Of a stretch of 15,090 bases of DNA, positions 1-6,869 are shown piece by piece. The translations under genes were made by a program, and so were the position numbers. Source of the stretch: Bacillota bacterium (GTDB lineage Bacteria > Bacillota > Clostridia > Clostridiales > Clostridiaceae); the NCBI GenBank assembly GCA_021779235.1, contig JAJYBA010000024.1, forward strand, positions 1 to 15,090, in the 5' to 3' direction. Under the pieces are notes generated by a model. That model ran no database searches, had not been told where the DNA came from, and worked only from the letters and a program-made list of their open reading frames with translations. Position 1 is the stretch's first letter. Every line of letters starts with the position of its first letter.

Positions 1-670
1 GATTTTTAGGTACAAGTTCTTTTGCTTTTTGAAAACTTGTTATGGTTTCCAAAGAGTTTTTAAGTTCAATAACCTCTGTTGTTTGTTCTCCACCATTTAC
101 AGAATAATTACTTAAAGCTATAAAGGCCAAATCATGCTTGTTTTCACTATTAAAAACTAATGCCTCATATAGATATGGATTACTATAATGAGGAATTTTT
201 TTAGCCCTTTCTACAAGTTTTAATTCTTCATCCTTGAACATAATATTAGTTAATCTTAATTTATCCACTAACAGAAAAATTTTATTGTAATTTTCTTTAT
301 TTTCTTCTAACGTTAATAATCCTTTTAATATAATATATGCTTCTTCATAATTTTCATTTTCAATTTCCTTAAATATCACACCCTTAATAAATCCTATTGA
401 ATTTGGAATAGTATTTATAATTTCTTTATACTCTTTATTATATTTAAAAAGTTCATCTGCCCCTAAAACATAGAACATTCCTTCTATAAATAGATTAACT
501 GGTATATTATCAAAATCCTCTTTTTTCTTTACCTTTTGGATTATCTCGTTAGTTCTTACTGGGAAATATATATCATTTGAAATAACGAATTCATTAATTT
601 TGCTGTTCTTTTTTATTTCTAAAAAAAGAAGTGCTGATAATTTTTCTGAAAAATATGTTTTAATATCCAT
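1..670 (-). CDS. Partial TPR-like protein of unknown function (3' end outside window)
   Basis: The frame is open from an ATG at 670 to the left edge with no stop, giving the first 223 residues of a longer protein. The start is supported by AGGAAGGTG a few bases upstream. The product begins MDIKTYFSEKLSALLFLEIK and is soluble-looking, with many Lys, Glu and Asn and no signal peptide or clear membrane segment. Stretches around residues 93-121 (containing NENYEEAYIILKGLLTLEEN) and 166-190 look like helix-turn-helix tetratricopeptide-type repeats, but they are divergent and I cannot assign a family. It lies 131 bp downstream of pgcA on the same strand and appears to have its own promoter (720-748), so it may be transcribed separately. 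A role in protein-protein interaction is inference from the repeat-like pattern only. Confidence 0.8.
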   Translation of the reverse strand, partial: MDIKTYFSEKLSALLFLEIKKNSKINEFVISNDIYFPVRTNEIIQKVKKKEDFDNIPVNLFIEGMFYVLGADELFKYNKEYKEIINTIPNSIGFIKGVIFKEIENENYEEAYIILKGLLTLEENKENYNKIFLLVDKLRLTNIMFKDEELKLVERAKKIPHYSNPYLYEALVFNSENKHDLAFIALSNYSVNGGEQTTEVIELKNSLETITSFQKAKELVPKN

Positions 671-719
671 GTTTACACCTTCCTACTAATCTTTAATATT
701 TATGCTACAAGTACTACTA

Positions 720-748
720 ATAATAAAATACTGCGAATGATTTGTAAA
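720..748 (-). promoter_or_regulatory. Predicted sigma-A promoter for the TPR-like gene
   Basis: On the minus strand there is TTTACA (743-748), a 17-nt spacer and TATTAT (720-725), placing transcription start near 713 and leaving a leader of about 40 nt before the ATG at 670. Spacing is ideal and each hexamer is one or two bases from consensus. The pgcA-to-TPR gap (671-801) otherwise holds only a weak inverted repeat (GAAGTA / TACTTT arms) that might end the pgcA transcript. Confidence 0.5.
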
Positions 749-801
749 CCATATAAAATCAAAGTAGTGAAACCTTTACTTCTGTTGTGTAGTTAATTTT
801 T

Positions 802-2535
802 TTAATTTATGCATGCTTCATCAACTATTGACATAACATTTTCTTTTAGTTTAATTATTTTTCCAGATGTATCTTCTAAAGAATTTCCCTTGACAGATAA
901 ATAAATTTTCATTTTTGGCTCAGTACCAGAAGGCCTAACTACAAACCATGAACCATCTTCCAAGACAAATTTTAAAACATTTGATTTTGGCAATTTAATT
1001 ATTTTTTCGCTAATTTTGATTAAGTCCTTTTCGAGTCCTGCTCTATAATCTATTTTTTTTACAATTTTATTATTACCTATTGAACAGTTCATTGAATGCC
1101 TAAGATGTTCTAGTATATTACCTATTTTTTCTGCGCCATCTTTTCCTTTCAGTTCTATTGAAACTAACCCTTCCTCATAGTACCCATGTTCTATATATAT
1201 ATCCATCAAAGCATCATATAAACTCATGCCCTTATTTTTATAGTAAAGTGTCATCTCACAAATTAACATTGCTGCTATAACTGCATCTTTATCTCTTACA
1301 AAGTTGCCTGCTAAGTAACCAAAACTTTCTTCAAAACCAAATATAAAGTTGTTTTCGCCCACCTTTTCAAACTCTCTAATTTTTTCTCCTATATACTTAA
1401 ATCCTGTTAGCACATCTAACACTTCAACATTATATTTTTTCCCAATACTCTCTACCATATCCGTAGTAACAATAGTTTTTATTATTACACTATTTTGGGG
1501 CAATTGGTTAGTTTCACTTAATGACTTTAAAATATAATTACTTAATAGTACACCGGTCTGATTTCCTGTAAGAACCTTATACTCACCTTTCTTATCTTTA
1601 ACTACTACCCCAATTCGATCACAATCAGGGTCTGTTCCAAAAATAATGTCCGGATTAATGTCTTTGGCCATCTTAAGGGCTAATTCAAAAACCTTTGGCT
1701 CTTCTGGATTAGGATATGGAGCTGTAGGGAAATTTCCATTTGGCATTTCCTGCTCTTTTACAACAAATACACTACCATAACCTAATTCTTTTAAAACTCT
1801 TCTCACAGGTATGTTTCCAGAACCATGAATAGGCGTATAAATTATTTTTAAATCATTGGCATACTCCTTAACTAAGTCTTTTCTCAATGTTAAGTTTTTA
1901 ACTTTTTCAATGTATGATAAATAAAGATTCTCTCCAATGATTTTTAGCATTCCATTTGCTTTTGCTTTATTAAGCTCCATAGTTTTCACTTCAGAAAAAT
2001 CTTTTATGCACTCTGCGCAGGTTATAATTTCTTTGGCAGCTTCATCAGTAACTTGCCCACCATCATCACCATAAACCTTATATCCATTGTATTGCTTAGG
2101 ATTATGTGATGCAGTAATAACAATGCCCGCTTTACTATTTAATTCACGAACAGCGTAAGATAAAATTGGTGTCGGTGTTAATTCTTCAAATAAATTAACA
2201 AATATACCGTTACCACAAAGAGTTTCTGCAGCAGCTTCTGCAAATTCCTTGGACATATTCCTTGAATCATATGCTATGCTAACTGATATATCTTCCTTAT
2301 ATTTTGAGTTTAAATAATCTGCTAAACCTTGAGTAGCTTTACCTATTGTATGTATATTCATCCGGTTTGTACCTGCACCAATTATACCTCTTAGGCCCCC
2401 TGTACCAAACTCTAAATCTTTATAAAATCTATCTTCAATTTCTTTTTCATCAGCTAACTGCTCTAACTCTTTCTTTAATTCAGAATCTATTAAATTAGAA
2501 TTAACCCAACTTTTATACTTTTCTTTGTACGTCAT
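802..2535 (-). CDS. pgcA: Alpha-phosphoglucomutase / phosphomannomutase
   Basis: A 577-residue phosphohexomutase that interconverts glucose 1-phosphate and glucose 6-phosphate in the cytoplasm, supplying sugar nucleotides for cell envelope or storage polymers. The length and the N-terminal block FYKDLEFGTGGLRG match the Bacillus PgcA type. The four active-site elements are all present: phosphoserine loop TASHNP (Ser143), metal loop DPDCDR (Asp302, 304, 306), sugar-binding GFEESFGY (400-407) and phosphate-binding RPSGTEPK (534-541). I chose ATG 2535 because AAGGAGGG sits just upstream at 2542-2549; an in-frame upstream start at 2592 would translate straight through a leader repeat and is unlikely. 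It follows ctc on the same strand, but a strong terminator and a TATAAT box lie between them, so it is probably its own unit. Specificity for glucose versus mannose phosphates cannot be settled from sequence. Confidence 0.96.
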   Translation of the reverse strand: MTYKEKYKSWVNSNLIDSELKKELEQLADEKEIEDRFYKDLEFGTGGLRGIIGAGTNRMNIHTIGKATQGLADYLNSKYKEDISVSIAYDSRNMSKEFAEAAAETLCGNGIFVNLFEELTPTPILSYAVRELNSKAGIVITASHNPKQYNGYKVYGDDGGQVTDEAAKEIITCAECIKDFSEVKTMELNKAKANGMLKIIGENLYLSYIEKVKNLTLRKDLVKEYANDLKIIYTPIHGSGNIPVRRVLKELGYGSVFVVKEQEMPNGNFPTAPYPNPEEPKVFELALKMAKDINPDIIFGTDPDCDRIGVVVKDKKGEYKVLTGNQTGVLLSNYILKSLSETNQLPQNSVIIKTIVTTDMVESIGKKYNVEVLDVLTGFKYIGEKIREFEKVGENNFIFGFEESFGYLAGNFVRDKDAVIAAMLICEMTLYYKNKGMSLYDALMDIYIEHGYYEEGLVSIELKGKDGAEKIGNILEHLRHSMNCSIGNNKIVKKIDYRAGLEKDLIKISEKIIKLPKSNVLKFVLEDGSWFVVRPSGTEPKMKIYLSVKGNSLEDTSGKIIKLKENVMSIVDEACIN

Positions 2536-2541
2536 ATATGA

Positions 2542-2585
2542 CCCTCCTTGTATTCCTCTGAGGCAGATAACAATTGTTATCCTCC
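2542..2585 (-). repeat. Leader hairpin-SD repeat, single copy before pgcA
   Basis: In the mRNA sense: an SD-like GGAGG (2581-2585), the perfect 16-bp palindrome GATAACAATTGTTATC (2566-2581), then TGCCTCAGAGGAATACAAGG and the real Shine-Dalgarno AAGGAGGG. This is a shortened member of the family also seen at 3369-3420, 6008-6100 and 8646-8787; the loop and inner stem are about 7 nt shorter than in the 23-bp copies. It lies inside the predicted 5' leader, downstream of the TATAAT box at 2620. The CCTC after the hairpin is complementary to the GAGG of the Shine-Dalgarno sequence. Confidence 0.75.
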
Positions 2586-2619
2586 ATGTCATTACTCTAA
2601 TCTATCTTTAGTCACTCAT

Positions 2620-2648
2620 ATTATACTATCAAACCATTACAAATAAAA
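2620..2648 (-). promoter_or_regulatory. Predicted pgcA promoter (perfect -10, weak -35)
   Basis: A perfect TATAAT (2620-2625, minus strand) is preceded at 17 nt by TTTTAT (2643-2648), which is a poor -35. Transcription would begin near 2613, giving a leader of about 78 nt that includes the whole palindromic repeat. The position between the ctc terminator and pgcA fits. Confidence 0.4.
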
Positions 2649-2721
2649 GGCATTTTTTACTAATAACCTATTTTTTACAAGTTTTCAAATGGTAGAGTAC
2701 TATTTCCACATAAAACTATAC

Positions 2722-2764
2722 ACTAAAAATACCCTTATGATTTTCACATAAGGGTATTTTTAGT
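2722..2764 (-). terminator. Rho-independent terminator after ctc
   Basis: A perfect 18-bp stem (2722-2739 with 2747-2764) encloses a 7-nt loop. Its core, ACCCTTATG / CATAAGGGT, is flanked by A-rich and T-rich arms, so the minus-strand RNA ends the stem with GGGTATTTTT. It begins 8 bp past the ctc stop codon. Because the arms are symmetric it could also act in the other direction, but no plus-strand gene ends here. Confidence 0.88.
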
Positions 2765-2771
2765 ATATTTA

Positions 2772-3362
2772 TTATAAATTATTCTCTTCCCCAAGTTCGT
2801 CAGTATTCTCATTATATTTATTAACTGTAGCTACTGTTGCTATGACTAAGTTCAATGCATCTATAATTGATATTTCTTCTCCAAACTCAATATCTGCAAC
2901 TCTATAGGCATCACCCACAGATAAATTTGATACATCCACTTGAATTACTTTAGGAATCTTTGCTGCTTTACATTGAAGCTTTACACTACTTCTTTCCTTT
3001 TGTAGAATGCCACCATTTTTATTTATTGTATTTTCTCCTAAAAACTTAATTGGCACTTCTGTTATTACACGGCTATTTTCATATAACTCTTCAAAATCAA
3101 TATGTATAATTTTTTGATTAACAGGTTCTCTTTGAATTTCTTTTATAAGAACATTGTGGTTATCACCATTAATGCTTATATCTAGGACACCATGCTCTCC
3201 TATTCTACTAATTTCACTGTTCAATTCTAATTCCCCAACTTCAAACATAAAATTTTTAAGATTTTTTCCATATAGAATCCCAGGTACTTTGCCGTCTCTT
3301 CTATTTTTTCTTGCAGAATGCCGAGCATTCTTTTCTCTTTCTTTTACTACTAATTTTTCCAC
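2772..3362 (-). CDS. ctc: 50S ribosomal protein L25 / general stress protein Ctc
   Basis: A 196-residue two-domain L25/Ctc (TL5-type) protein, which binds 5S rRNA in the large ribosomal subunit. The N-terminal domain (about residues 1-90) shows the family pattern: a basic start, then RRDGKVPGILYG, then VLIKEIQREPVNQKIIHIDF. The C-terminal beta domain (about 95-185) includes VPIKFLGE and a typical acidic tail. The start is GTG at 3362, six nt after AAGGAGGG; no in-frame ATG with a ribosome binding site competes. In Bacillus the Ctc gene is under general-stress sigma-B control, but I see no sigma-B-type promoter here and cannot name one confidently. The leader carries one copy of the hairpin-SD repeat. 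It is divergent from speA and ends in a strong terminator, so it looks monocistronic. Confidence 0.95.
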   Translation of the reverse strand: MEKLVVKEREKNARHSARKNRRDGKVPGILYGKNLKNFMFEVGELELNSEISRIGEHGVLDISINGDNHNVLIKEIQREPVNQKIIHIDFEELYENSRVITEVPIKFLGENTINKNGGILQKERSSVKLQCKAAKIPKVIQVDVSNLSVGDAYRVADIEFGEEISIIDALNLVIATVATVNKYNENTDELGEENNL

Positions 3363-3368
3363 TATTAT

Positions 3369-3420
3369 CCCTCCTTACGTTTCTCTGGAGCAGATAACAA
3401 TTATTAATTGTTATCCTCAC
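3369..3420 (-). repeat. Leader hairpin-SD repeat, single copy before ctc
   Basis: In the mRNA sense: GTGAGG (3415-3420), then a 23-nt palindrome (3393-3415) with arms GATAACAATT and AATTGTTATC around a 3-nt loop, then TGCTCCAGAGAAACGTAAGG running into the Shine-Dalgarno sequence AAGGAGGG (3369-3376). The organisation matches the copies before the 281-residue protein and iorA, but the three outermost base pairs differ from theirs in a compensatory way. CTCC in the tail could pair with GGAG of the Shine-Dalgarno sequence. Confidence 0.8.
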
Positions 3421-3537
3421 TACTTTCTGTATTATTAACTAAGAAAAAGAATAATATACCTTTTTAAAAGCATAATATATTTAATTGTCTAGAGATTAAT
3501 AGGCTATTATATTTAGTCTGAAAATTTCAAATTATTA

Positions 3538-3566
3538 TTGCATTTGCATATCTTTTCCTTTATAAT
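3538..3566 (+). promoter_or_regulatory. Predicted speA promoter
   Basis: TTGCAT (3538-3543), a 17-nt spacer and a perfect TATAAT (3561-3566) would start transcription near 3573 and give a leader of about 70 nt. The -35 matches consensus at only three positions. A second possible -10 (TATACT near 3589) lacks a good -35. The divergent ctc promoter in the same 258-bp gap was not clear. Confidence 0.4.
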
Positions 3567-3644
3567 TATAAATTGGTTGAATGAATATACTATAAATAAC
3601 GATTTTAAAGATTAATATAAATGCTTTTGAAAGGGGTGTATAAA

Positions 3645-5135
3645 TTGTATAGATTAAATCAAAATGAAACTCCATTGTTTGATGCTCTAATGGAATATGT
3701 AGACAGAGAAACATTACCTTTTCACGTACCTGGCCATAAAAAAGGTTTAGGTGTGGATGAACAATTTAGAAGTTTTATGGGGGAAAACCCTTTTAAAATT
3801 GACGTTACAGTTTTTAAACTTGTTGATAGTTTTCACCACTCAACTGGACCTATTAAAAAGGCGCAAGAATTAGCAGCTGATGCTTACGGAGCTGATGCAT
3901 CTTTTTTCTCAGTTCATGGAACTTCTGGTGCTATTCAAGCTATGATTATGTCTGTAGTTGGGTCTGGTGACAAAATAATTGTGCCTAGAAATGTACATAA
4001 ATCAATAACTGGTGGTATTATATTATCCGGTGCTGTGCCTGTTTATATGCAACCAGAACTTGATAAAAAAATCGGTGTTGCACATGGAGTTTCTCCTGAA
4101 ACAGTAGAAGCAACCTTAAAGGACAACCCAGATGCAAAGGCAGTACTTATAATTAATCCAACATATTATGGAGTTTCTACTGATATTAAAAGAATTGCTG
4201 ATATGGTTCATGAATACGACATGCCTCTTATAGTTGATGAGGCACATGGCCCTCATCTTAATTTTAATGATAGATTGCCAATGTCAGCCATGGAAGCTGG
4301 TGCAGATATCTGTTGTCAAAGTACACATAAAATTATAGGTTCATTAACTCAAAGTTCTCTTCTACATGTTAATTCAAAACTTGTTAACCCTGCTAGAGTT
4401 AAGCAGTTAATAAATTTAATGCACACAACATCACCTTCATATATTCTAATGGCTTCCTTAGATTGTGCACGACGCCAAATTGCATTGGAAGGCACGCAGC
4501 TTTTAGAAAAAACTATTGATTTATGTGATTATGTGAGAAATGAAGTAAATAAAATCCCAGGGTTTTATTGTTTCGGAGAGGAGGTTTTAGATGGTTTTGG
4601 CGCTTATGCTTTTGACCCTACTAAAATTACAATAACTTGTAGGGATTTAGGTATAACAGGTTATGATTTAGATATGATCCTTGCTAACAAATATCATATA
4701 CAAATGGAATTATCTGATCTATATAATATCTTAGCAGTTGGTTCTTTTGGAGATACAGAAGCAGGAATGGAGCAATTGCTTTCAGCCCTAAGAGAAATAA
4801 GCAATGAATATTATGGTAAAGGCACTAAAAAATCTGACTTTATTGATATCCCTGATATTCCAGAGCAAGCTCAAATACCTCGTGAAGCTTTCAACAGTGT
4901 AAATACTGCCATTGAAATTAAAAAAAGCGTTGGTATGATTAGTGGAGAATTCTTAATGGCTTATCCACCTGGTATTCCAATACTTTGTCCTGGTGAGAGA
5001 ATAACTCAAGAAATTATAGATTATGTTGAAAAGTTGAAAAATACTGGATTGTATGTCCAAGGAACTGAAGATCCAGAAGTTGAATATATAAAAGTTGTAA
5101 GAGAAGAAGATGCAGTCTATATAACTGTTGAATAG
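3645..5135 (+). CDS. speA: PLP-dependent Orn/Lys/Arg decarboxylase, probably arginine decarboxylase
   Basis: A fold-type I PLP decarboxylase of the Bacillus SpeA/YaaO size class, which lacks the long N-terminal wing of the E. coli enzymes. The likely reaction is arginine to agmatine plus CO2, feeding polyamine synthesis. Visible landmarks (numbered from the TTG start, 496 aa) are HVPGHKKG near residue 28, HGTSGAIQAM at 91, the cofactor Asp in VDEAHGP (Asp198) and the Schiff-base lysine in STHK (Lys229). The C-terminal domain ends with a typical AYPPGIPILCPGE block. I prefer TTG at 3645 because AAGGGGTG lies 8 nt upstream; the in-frame ATG at 3621 lacks a ribosome binding site and would add eight residues. 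No other polyamine gene lies beside it. Lysine or ornithine as substrate cannot be excluded by sequence alone. It is the only plus-strand gene here and ends at a shared bidirectional terminator. Confidence 0.9.
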   Translation: MYRLNQNETPLFDALMEYVDRETLPFHVPGHKKGLGVDEQFRSFMGENPFKIDVTVFKLVDSFHHSTGPIKKAQELAADAYGADASFFSVHGTSGAIQAMIMSVVGSGDKIIVPRNVHKSITGGIILSGAVPVYMQPELDKKIGVAHGVSPETVEATLKDNPDAKAVLIINPTYYGVSTDIKRIADMVHEYDMPLIVDEAHGPHLNFNDRLPMSAMEAGADICCQSTHKIIGSLTQSSLLHVNSKLVNPARVKQLINLMHTTSPSYILMASLDCARRQIALEGTQLLEKTIDLCDYVRNEVNKIPGFYCFGEEVLDGFGAYAFDPTKITITCRDLGITGYDLDMILANKYHIQMELSDLYNILAVGSFGDTEAGMEQLLSALREISNEYYGKGTKKSDFIDIPDIPEQAQIPREAFNSVNTAIEIKKSVGMISGEFLMAYPPGIPILCPGERITQEIIDYVEKLKNTGLYVQGTEDPEVEYIKVVREEDAVYITVE

Positions 5136-5181
5136 AAGTAAAAAGAACTCCAAATTAGGAGTTCTTTTTACTTCTATTCAA
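5128..5181. terminator. Bidirectional terminator shared by speA and the opposing gene
   Basis: A perfect 24-bp stem (5128-5151 with 5158-5181) encloses a 6-nt loop. Each arm contains an A5 or T5 run beside GAACTCC / GGAGTTC, so a terminator forms on either strand. The speA stop (TAG, 5133-5135) lies in the left arm. The stop of the opposing gene (TAA, 5155-5157) lies in the loop, and the right arm encodes that gene's last eight residues or so. Confidence 0.93.
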
Positions 5182-6000
5182 TTTTACTCTATAATCAATA
5201 TTTTCTTTTTCAATAGTGCCTAAGTACTTAAAATATTGAGCGTCTGACATTTTGCTTATAGCTTCACAAGTGTTAACCAATTTAATAAAGTACCCCATCA
5301 TATAGCTTATCTTCATTAAAGGTTCAGTTAGTTTGTGATTAAATCTAATGGACATTTGTTTTCTCTTTTTTTCGGAAGTTTTTTTAATATTTGCATAACA
5401 TTCTCTTCCGGAGTCTATCAATTTTATTTTATGTAGATTTATTCTCAAGGCCTCTCTATATGTTGGCATTAGTTCTTCTAACATATACGCATTAAAATAT
5501 TTTTTTTCTTCTTTATATTCTTGGGATTTAGCCACAAGTTGCTTTAAAGCTTCGTTGTTATTTTTTCTAATTTCCGGAAGCTTAATAACAATTTGTTTTA
5601 CCTGTTCCGAGTCCACAATTCCTTCTTTAGTTAAGAAATCCAAACCCTCAGCCACTAATTTATAATCCCTTCTATCCTTTTCAATTACACCTTCATCTTG
5701 AAGTGCATTCACTATGCAGGTTGTGTTTTTTGTATTATAAAATAATTCTGAAAAATAAGCTAATTTTGCTAATCTTTCTTGTAAAGATTTTTCAGTAACA
5801 ATTTCGTTTTTTTCATTAATATAAATGTATCCCAAATGTTCTTTACGAAAATTATTAAACAATTTTTTAGAAAATGTAATTTCTCTATATAATATATTAT
5901 TATATTCCAAAGCATCAGATATATTAGCTACTTCGCCCCTCTTTATATATTGCTTTATATGCTCTAATATTTCTTTAGGTGCTAGTGAATATATTGACAT
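5155..6000 (-). CDS. Conserved-looking protein of unknown function, 281 aa
   Basis: I do not recognise a family. The ATG at 6000 follows AAGGGGG with good spacing, and codon use resembles the neighbours, so the frame is credible. The protein starts MSIYSLAPKEILEHIKQYIK and has no signal peptide or certain membrane segment. It is rich in Lys, Glu and Asn and looks mostly helical, with a charged stretch at about 140-220 (EYKEEKKYFNAYMLEELMPTY, then KKTSEKKRKQM) that could be coiled coil. A mildly hydrophobic patch, MKISYMMGYFIKLV, lies near residue 230. Residues 100-135 (ALQDEGVIEKDRRDYKLVAEG) faintly resemble a winged-helix-like segment, but this is too weak to call. It has its own predicted promoter, two leader repeats in tandem and the shared terminator, so it is probably monocistronic. 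Confidence 0.8.
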   Translation of the reverse strand: MSIYSLAPKEILEHIKQYIKRGEVANISDALEYNNILYREITFSKKLFNNFRKEHLGYIYINEKNEIVTEKSLQERLAKLAYFSELFYNTKNTTCIVNALQDEGVIEKDRRDYKLVAEGLDFLTKEGIVDSEQVKQIVIKLPEIRKNNNEALKQLVAKSQEYKEEKKYFNAYMLEELMPTYREALRINLHKIKLIDSGRECYANIKKTSEKKRKQMSIRFNHKLTEPLMKISYMMGYFIKLVNTCEAISKMSDAQYFKYLGTIEKENIDYRVKLNRSKKNS

Positions 6001-6007
6001 TTCAATT

Positions 6008-6100
6008 CCCCCTTGTAGTTCTCTGGAGTACTAAACAATTATCAATTGTTTAGCCCCTTGTAGTTCTCTGGAGCACTAAACAACTATTAATTGTCCTACT
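6008..6100 (-). repeat. Leader hairpin-SD repeat, two tandem 45-bp units
   Basis: The gene-proximal unit has a 23-nt palindrome at 6031-6053 (arms CTAAACAATT and AATTGTTTAG, 3-nt loop), followed in the mRNA by TACTCCAGAGAACTACAAGG and the Shine-Dalgarno block ending at 6008. The distal unit has its palindrome starting at 6076, exactly 45 bp away, with the tail TGCTCCAGAGAACTACAAGG. Its outer arm on the promoter side has decayed and is replaced by AGTAGGA. The two 22-nt tails differ at one position. The array sits inside the predicted leader of the 281-residue protein. Confidence 0.88.
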
Positions 6101-6130
6101 CTTCGTATTTTCTCTACAGTCTTTATTTAT

Positions 6131-6139
6131 ATTATAACA
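6131..6139 (-). promoter_or_regulatory. Predicted extended -10 promoter for the 281-aa gene
   Basis: The minus strand reads TGTTATAAT, an extended -10 (TG, one base, TATAAT). No convincing -35 is found 16-18 nt upstream, which is acceptable for an extended -10. Transcription from about 6124 gives a 120-nt leader that includes both repeat units. Confidence 0.5.
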
Positions 6140-6248
6140 AATTTTTAGAAATTTCCTACAAAAATATATTTTCTTATACTTTGTAGGCTATCTATAATAT
6201 ATATTTTGCACATTCAACTCAACTTAGCTCTAACTCCTATAGAAAAAT

Positions 6249-6283
6249 AAAAATAGGAGCTTTAACTCAAAGCCCCTATTTTT
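6249..6283 (-). terminator. Rho-independent terminator after iorB
   Basis: The minus-strand hairpin has arms AAAAATAGGGGCTTT and AAAGCTCCTATTTTT (15 bp with one G-U pair) around a 5-nt loop. It ends in a T run that continues into TATTTTTC, and begins 9 bp after the iorB stop codon. Confidence 0.88.
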
Positions 6284-6292
6284 TACTTAATA

Positions 6293-6868
6293 CTAAACAT
6301 CCATACCAGCTTTAAATGCCTTTTTATTTAAGTCTATAGCTTTAGAAGGTACTATATCACTAATAACTTCATCCCAGTTTATATCTTCTAGCTTAAGCAC
6401 TTTGATCAACGCTCCCAGTAAAACAACATTTTGGGCTTTAATATTGCCAAGATTATGAGCAATTTCAGCTGCATTAATAATTACTATGTTATCAACTGCC
6501 TCTGTTAATCTTTCATTAACATTCTCAGGATATTTTTCTTTACCTATTAAAACTGGTACTGGATGTATTTCATAGTCATTAACCACTATATGACCGTCTT
6601 TCTTTAAATAGGGTAAGTATCTAGCTGCTTCACCTTTTTCAAATGATACTATTACGTCTACTTTACCTTTTTCTATTAGTGGAGAATAAACCTTTTCTCC
6701 AAATCTTACTTGAGTTGTAACGCTTCCACCTCTTTGAGCCATTCCATGGACTTCTGACATTTTTACATCATATCCACTTTTTAAAAGTCCTTCAGTTAAT
6801 ATTTTAGAGGCTAGAATAGTACCTTGTCCACCTACACCAACAAATAATACACTTTTATTCTCTCTCAT
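6293..6868 (-). CDS. iorB: Indolepyruvate:ferredoxin oxidoreductase, beta subunit
   Basis: A 191-residue gamma-type 2-oxoacid oxidoreductase subunit. With IorA it forms the enzyme that oxidatively decarboxylates indolepyruvate and other aryl-pyruvates to aryl-acetyl-CoA and CO2, passing electrons to ferredoxin. The N-terminal LFVGVGGQGTILASKIL (GxGGQG at residues 11-16) and the EVHGMAQRGGSVTTQVRFGE block (about 43-62) are hallmarks of this subunit. ATG 6868 is preferred: it lies one nt after the iorA stop codon (6870-6872), with GGTTGGTG just upstream, which suggests translational coupling. An in-frame TTG at 6880 and GTG at 6877 have worse spacing and would overlap iorA. The gene is last in the probable ptb-iorA-iorB transcript and ends at a terminator. 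Exact substrate preference is not visible. Confidence 0.95.
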   Translation of the reverse strand: MRENKSVLFVGVGGQGTILASKILTEGLLKSGYDVKMSEVHGMAQRGGSVTTQVRFGEKVYSPLIEKGKVDVIVSFEKGEAARYLPYLKKDGHIVVNDYEIHPVPVLIGKEKYPENVNERLTEAVDNIVIINAAEIAHNLGNIKAQNVVLLGALIKVLKLEDINWDEVISDIVPSKAIDLNKKAFKAGMDV

Positions 6869-6869
6869 G

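Noticed and set aside
2566..2585. lac-operator-like sequence (GGATAACAATT)
   Set aside because: The resemblance follows from the AT-rich palindrome; the same element recurs before unrelated genes inside transcribed leaders and no LacI-type regulator is nearby.
2535..2592. In-frame N-terminal extension of pgcA starting at 2592
   Set aside because: The extra 19 codons are the leader repeat read as protein; the ATG at 2535 has a strong Shine-Dalgarno sequence and matches the family N-terminus.
6031..6053. Rex-type redox operator
   Set aside because: Rex sites read TTGTTAA...TTAACAA; here the half-sites have the opposite order (AACAATT...AATTGTT), and the copies lie downstream of predicted promoters.
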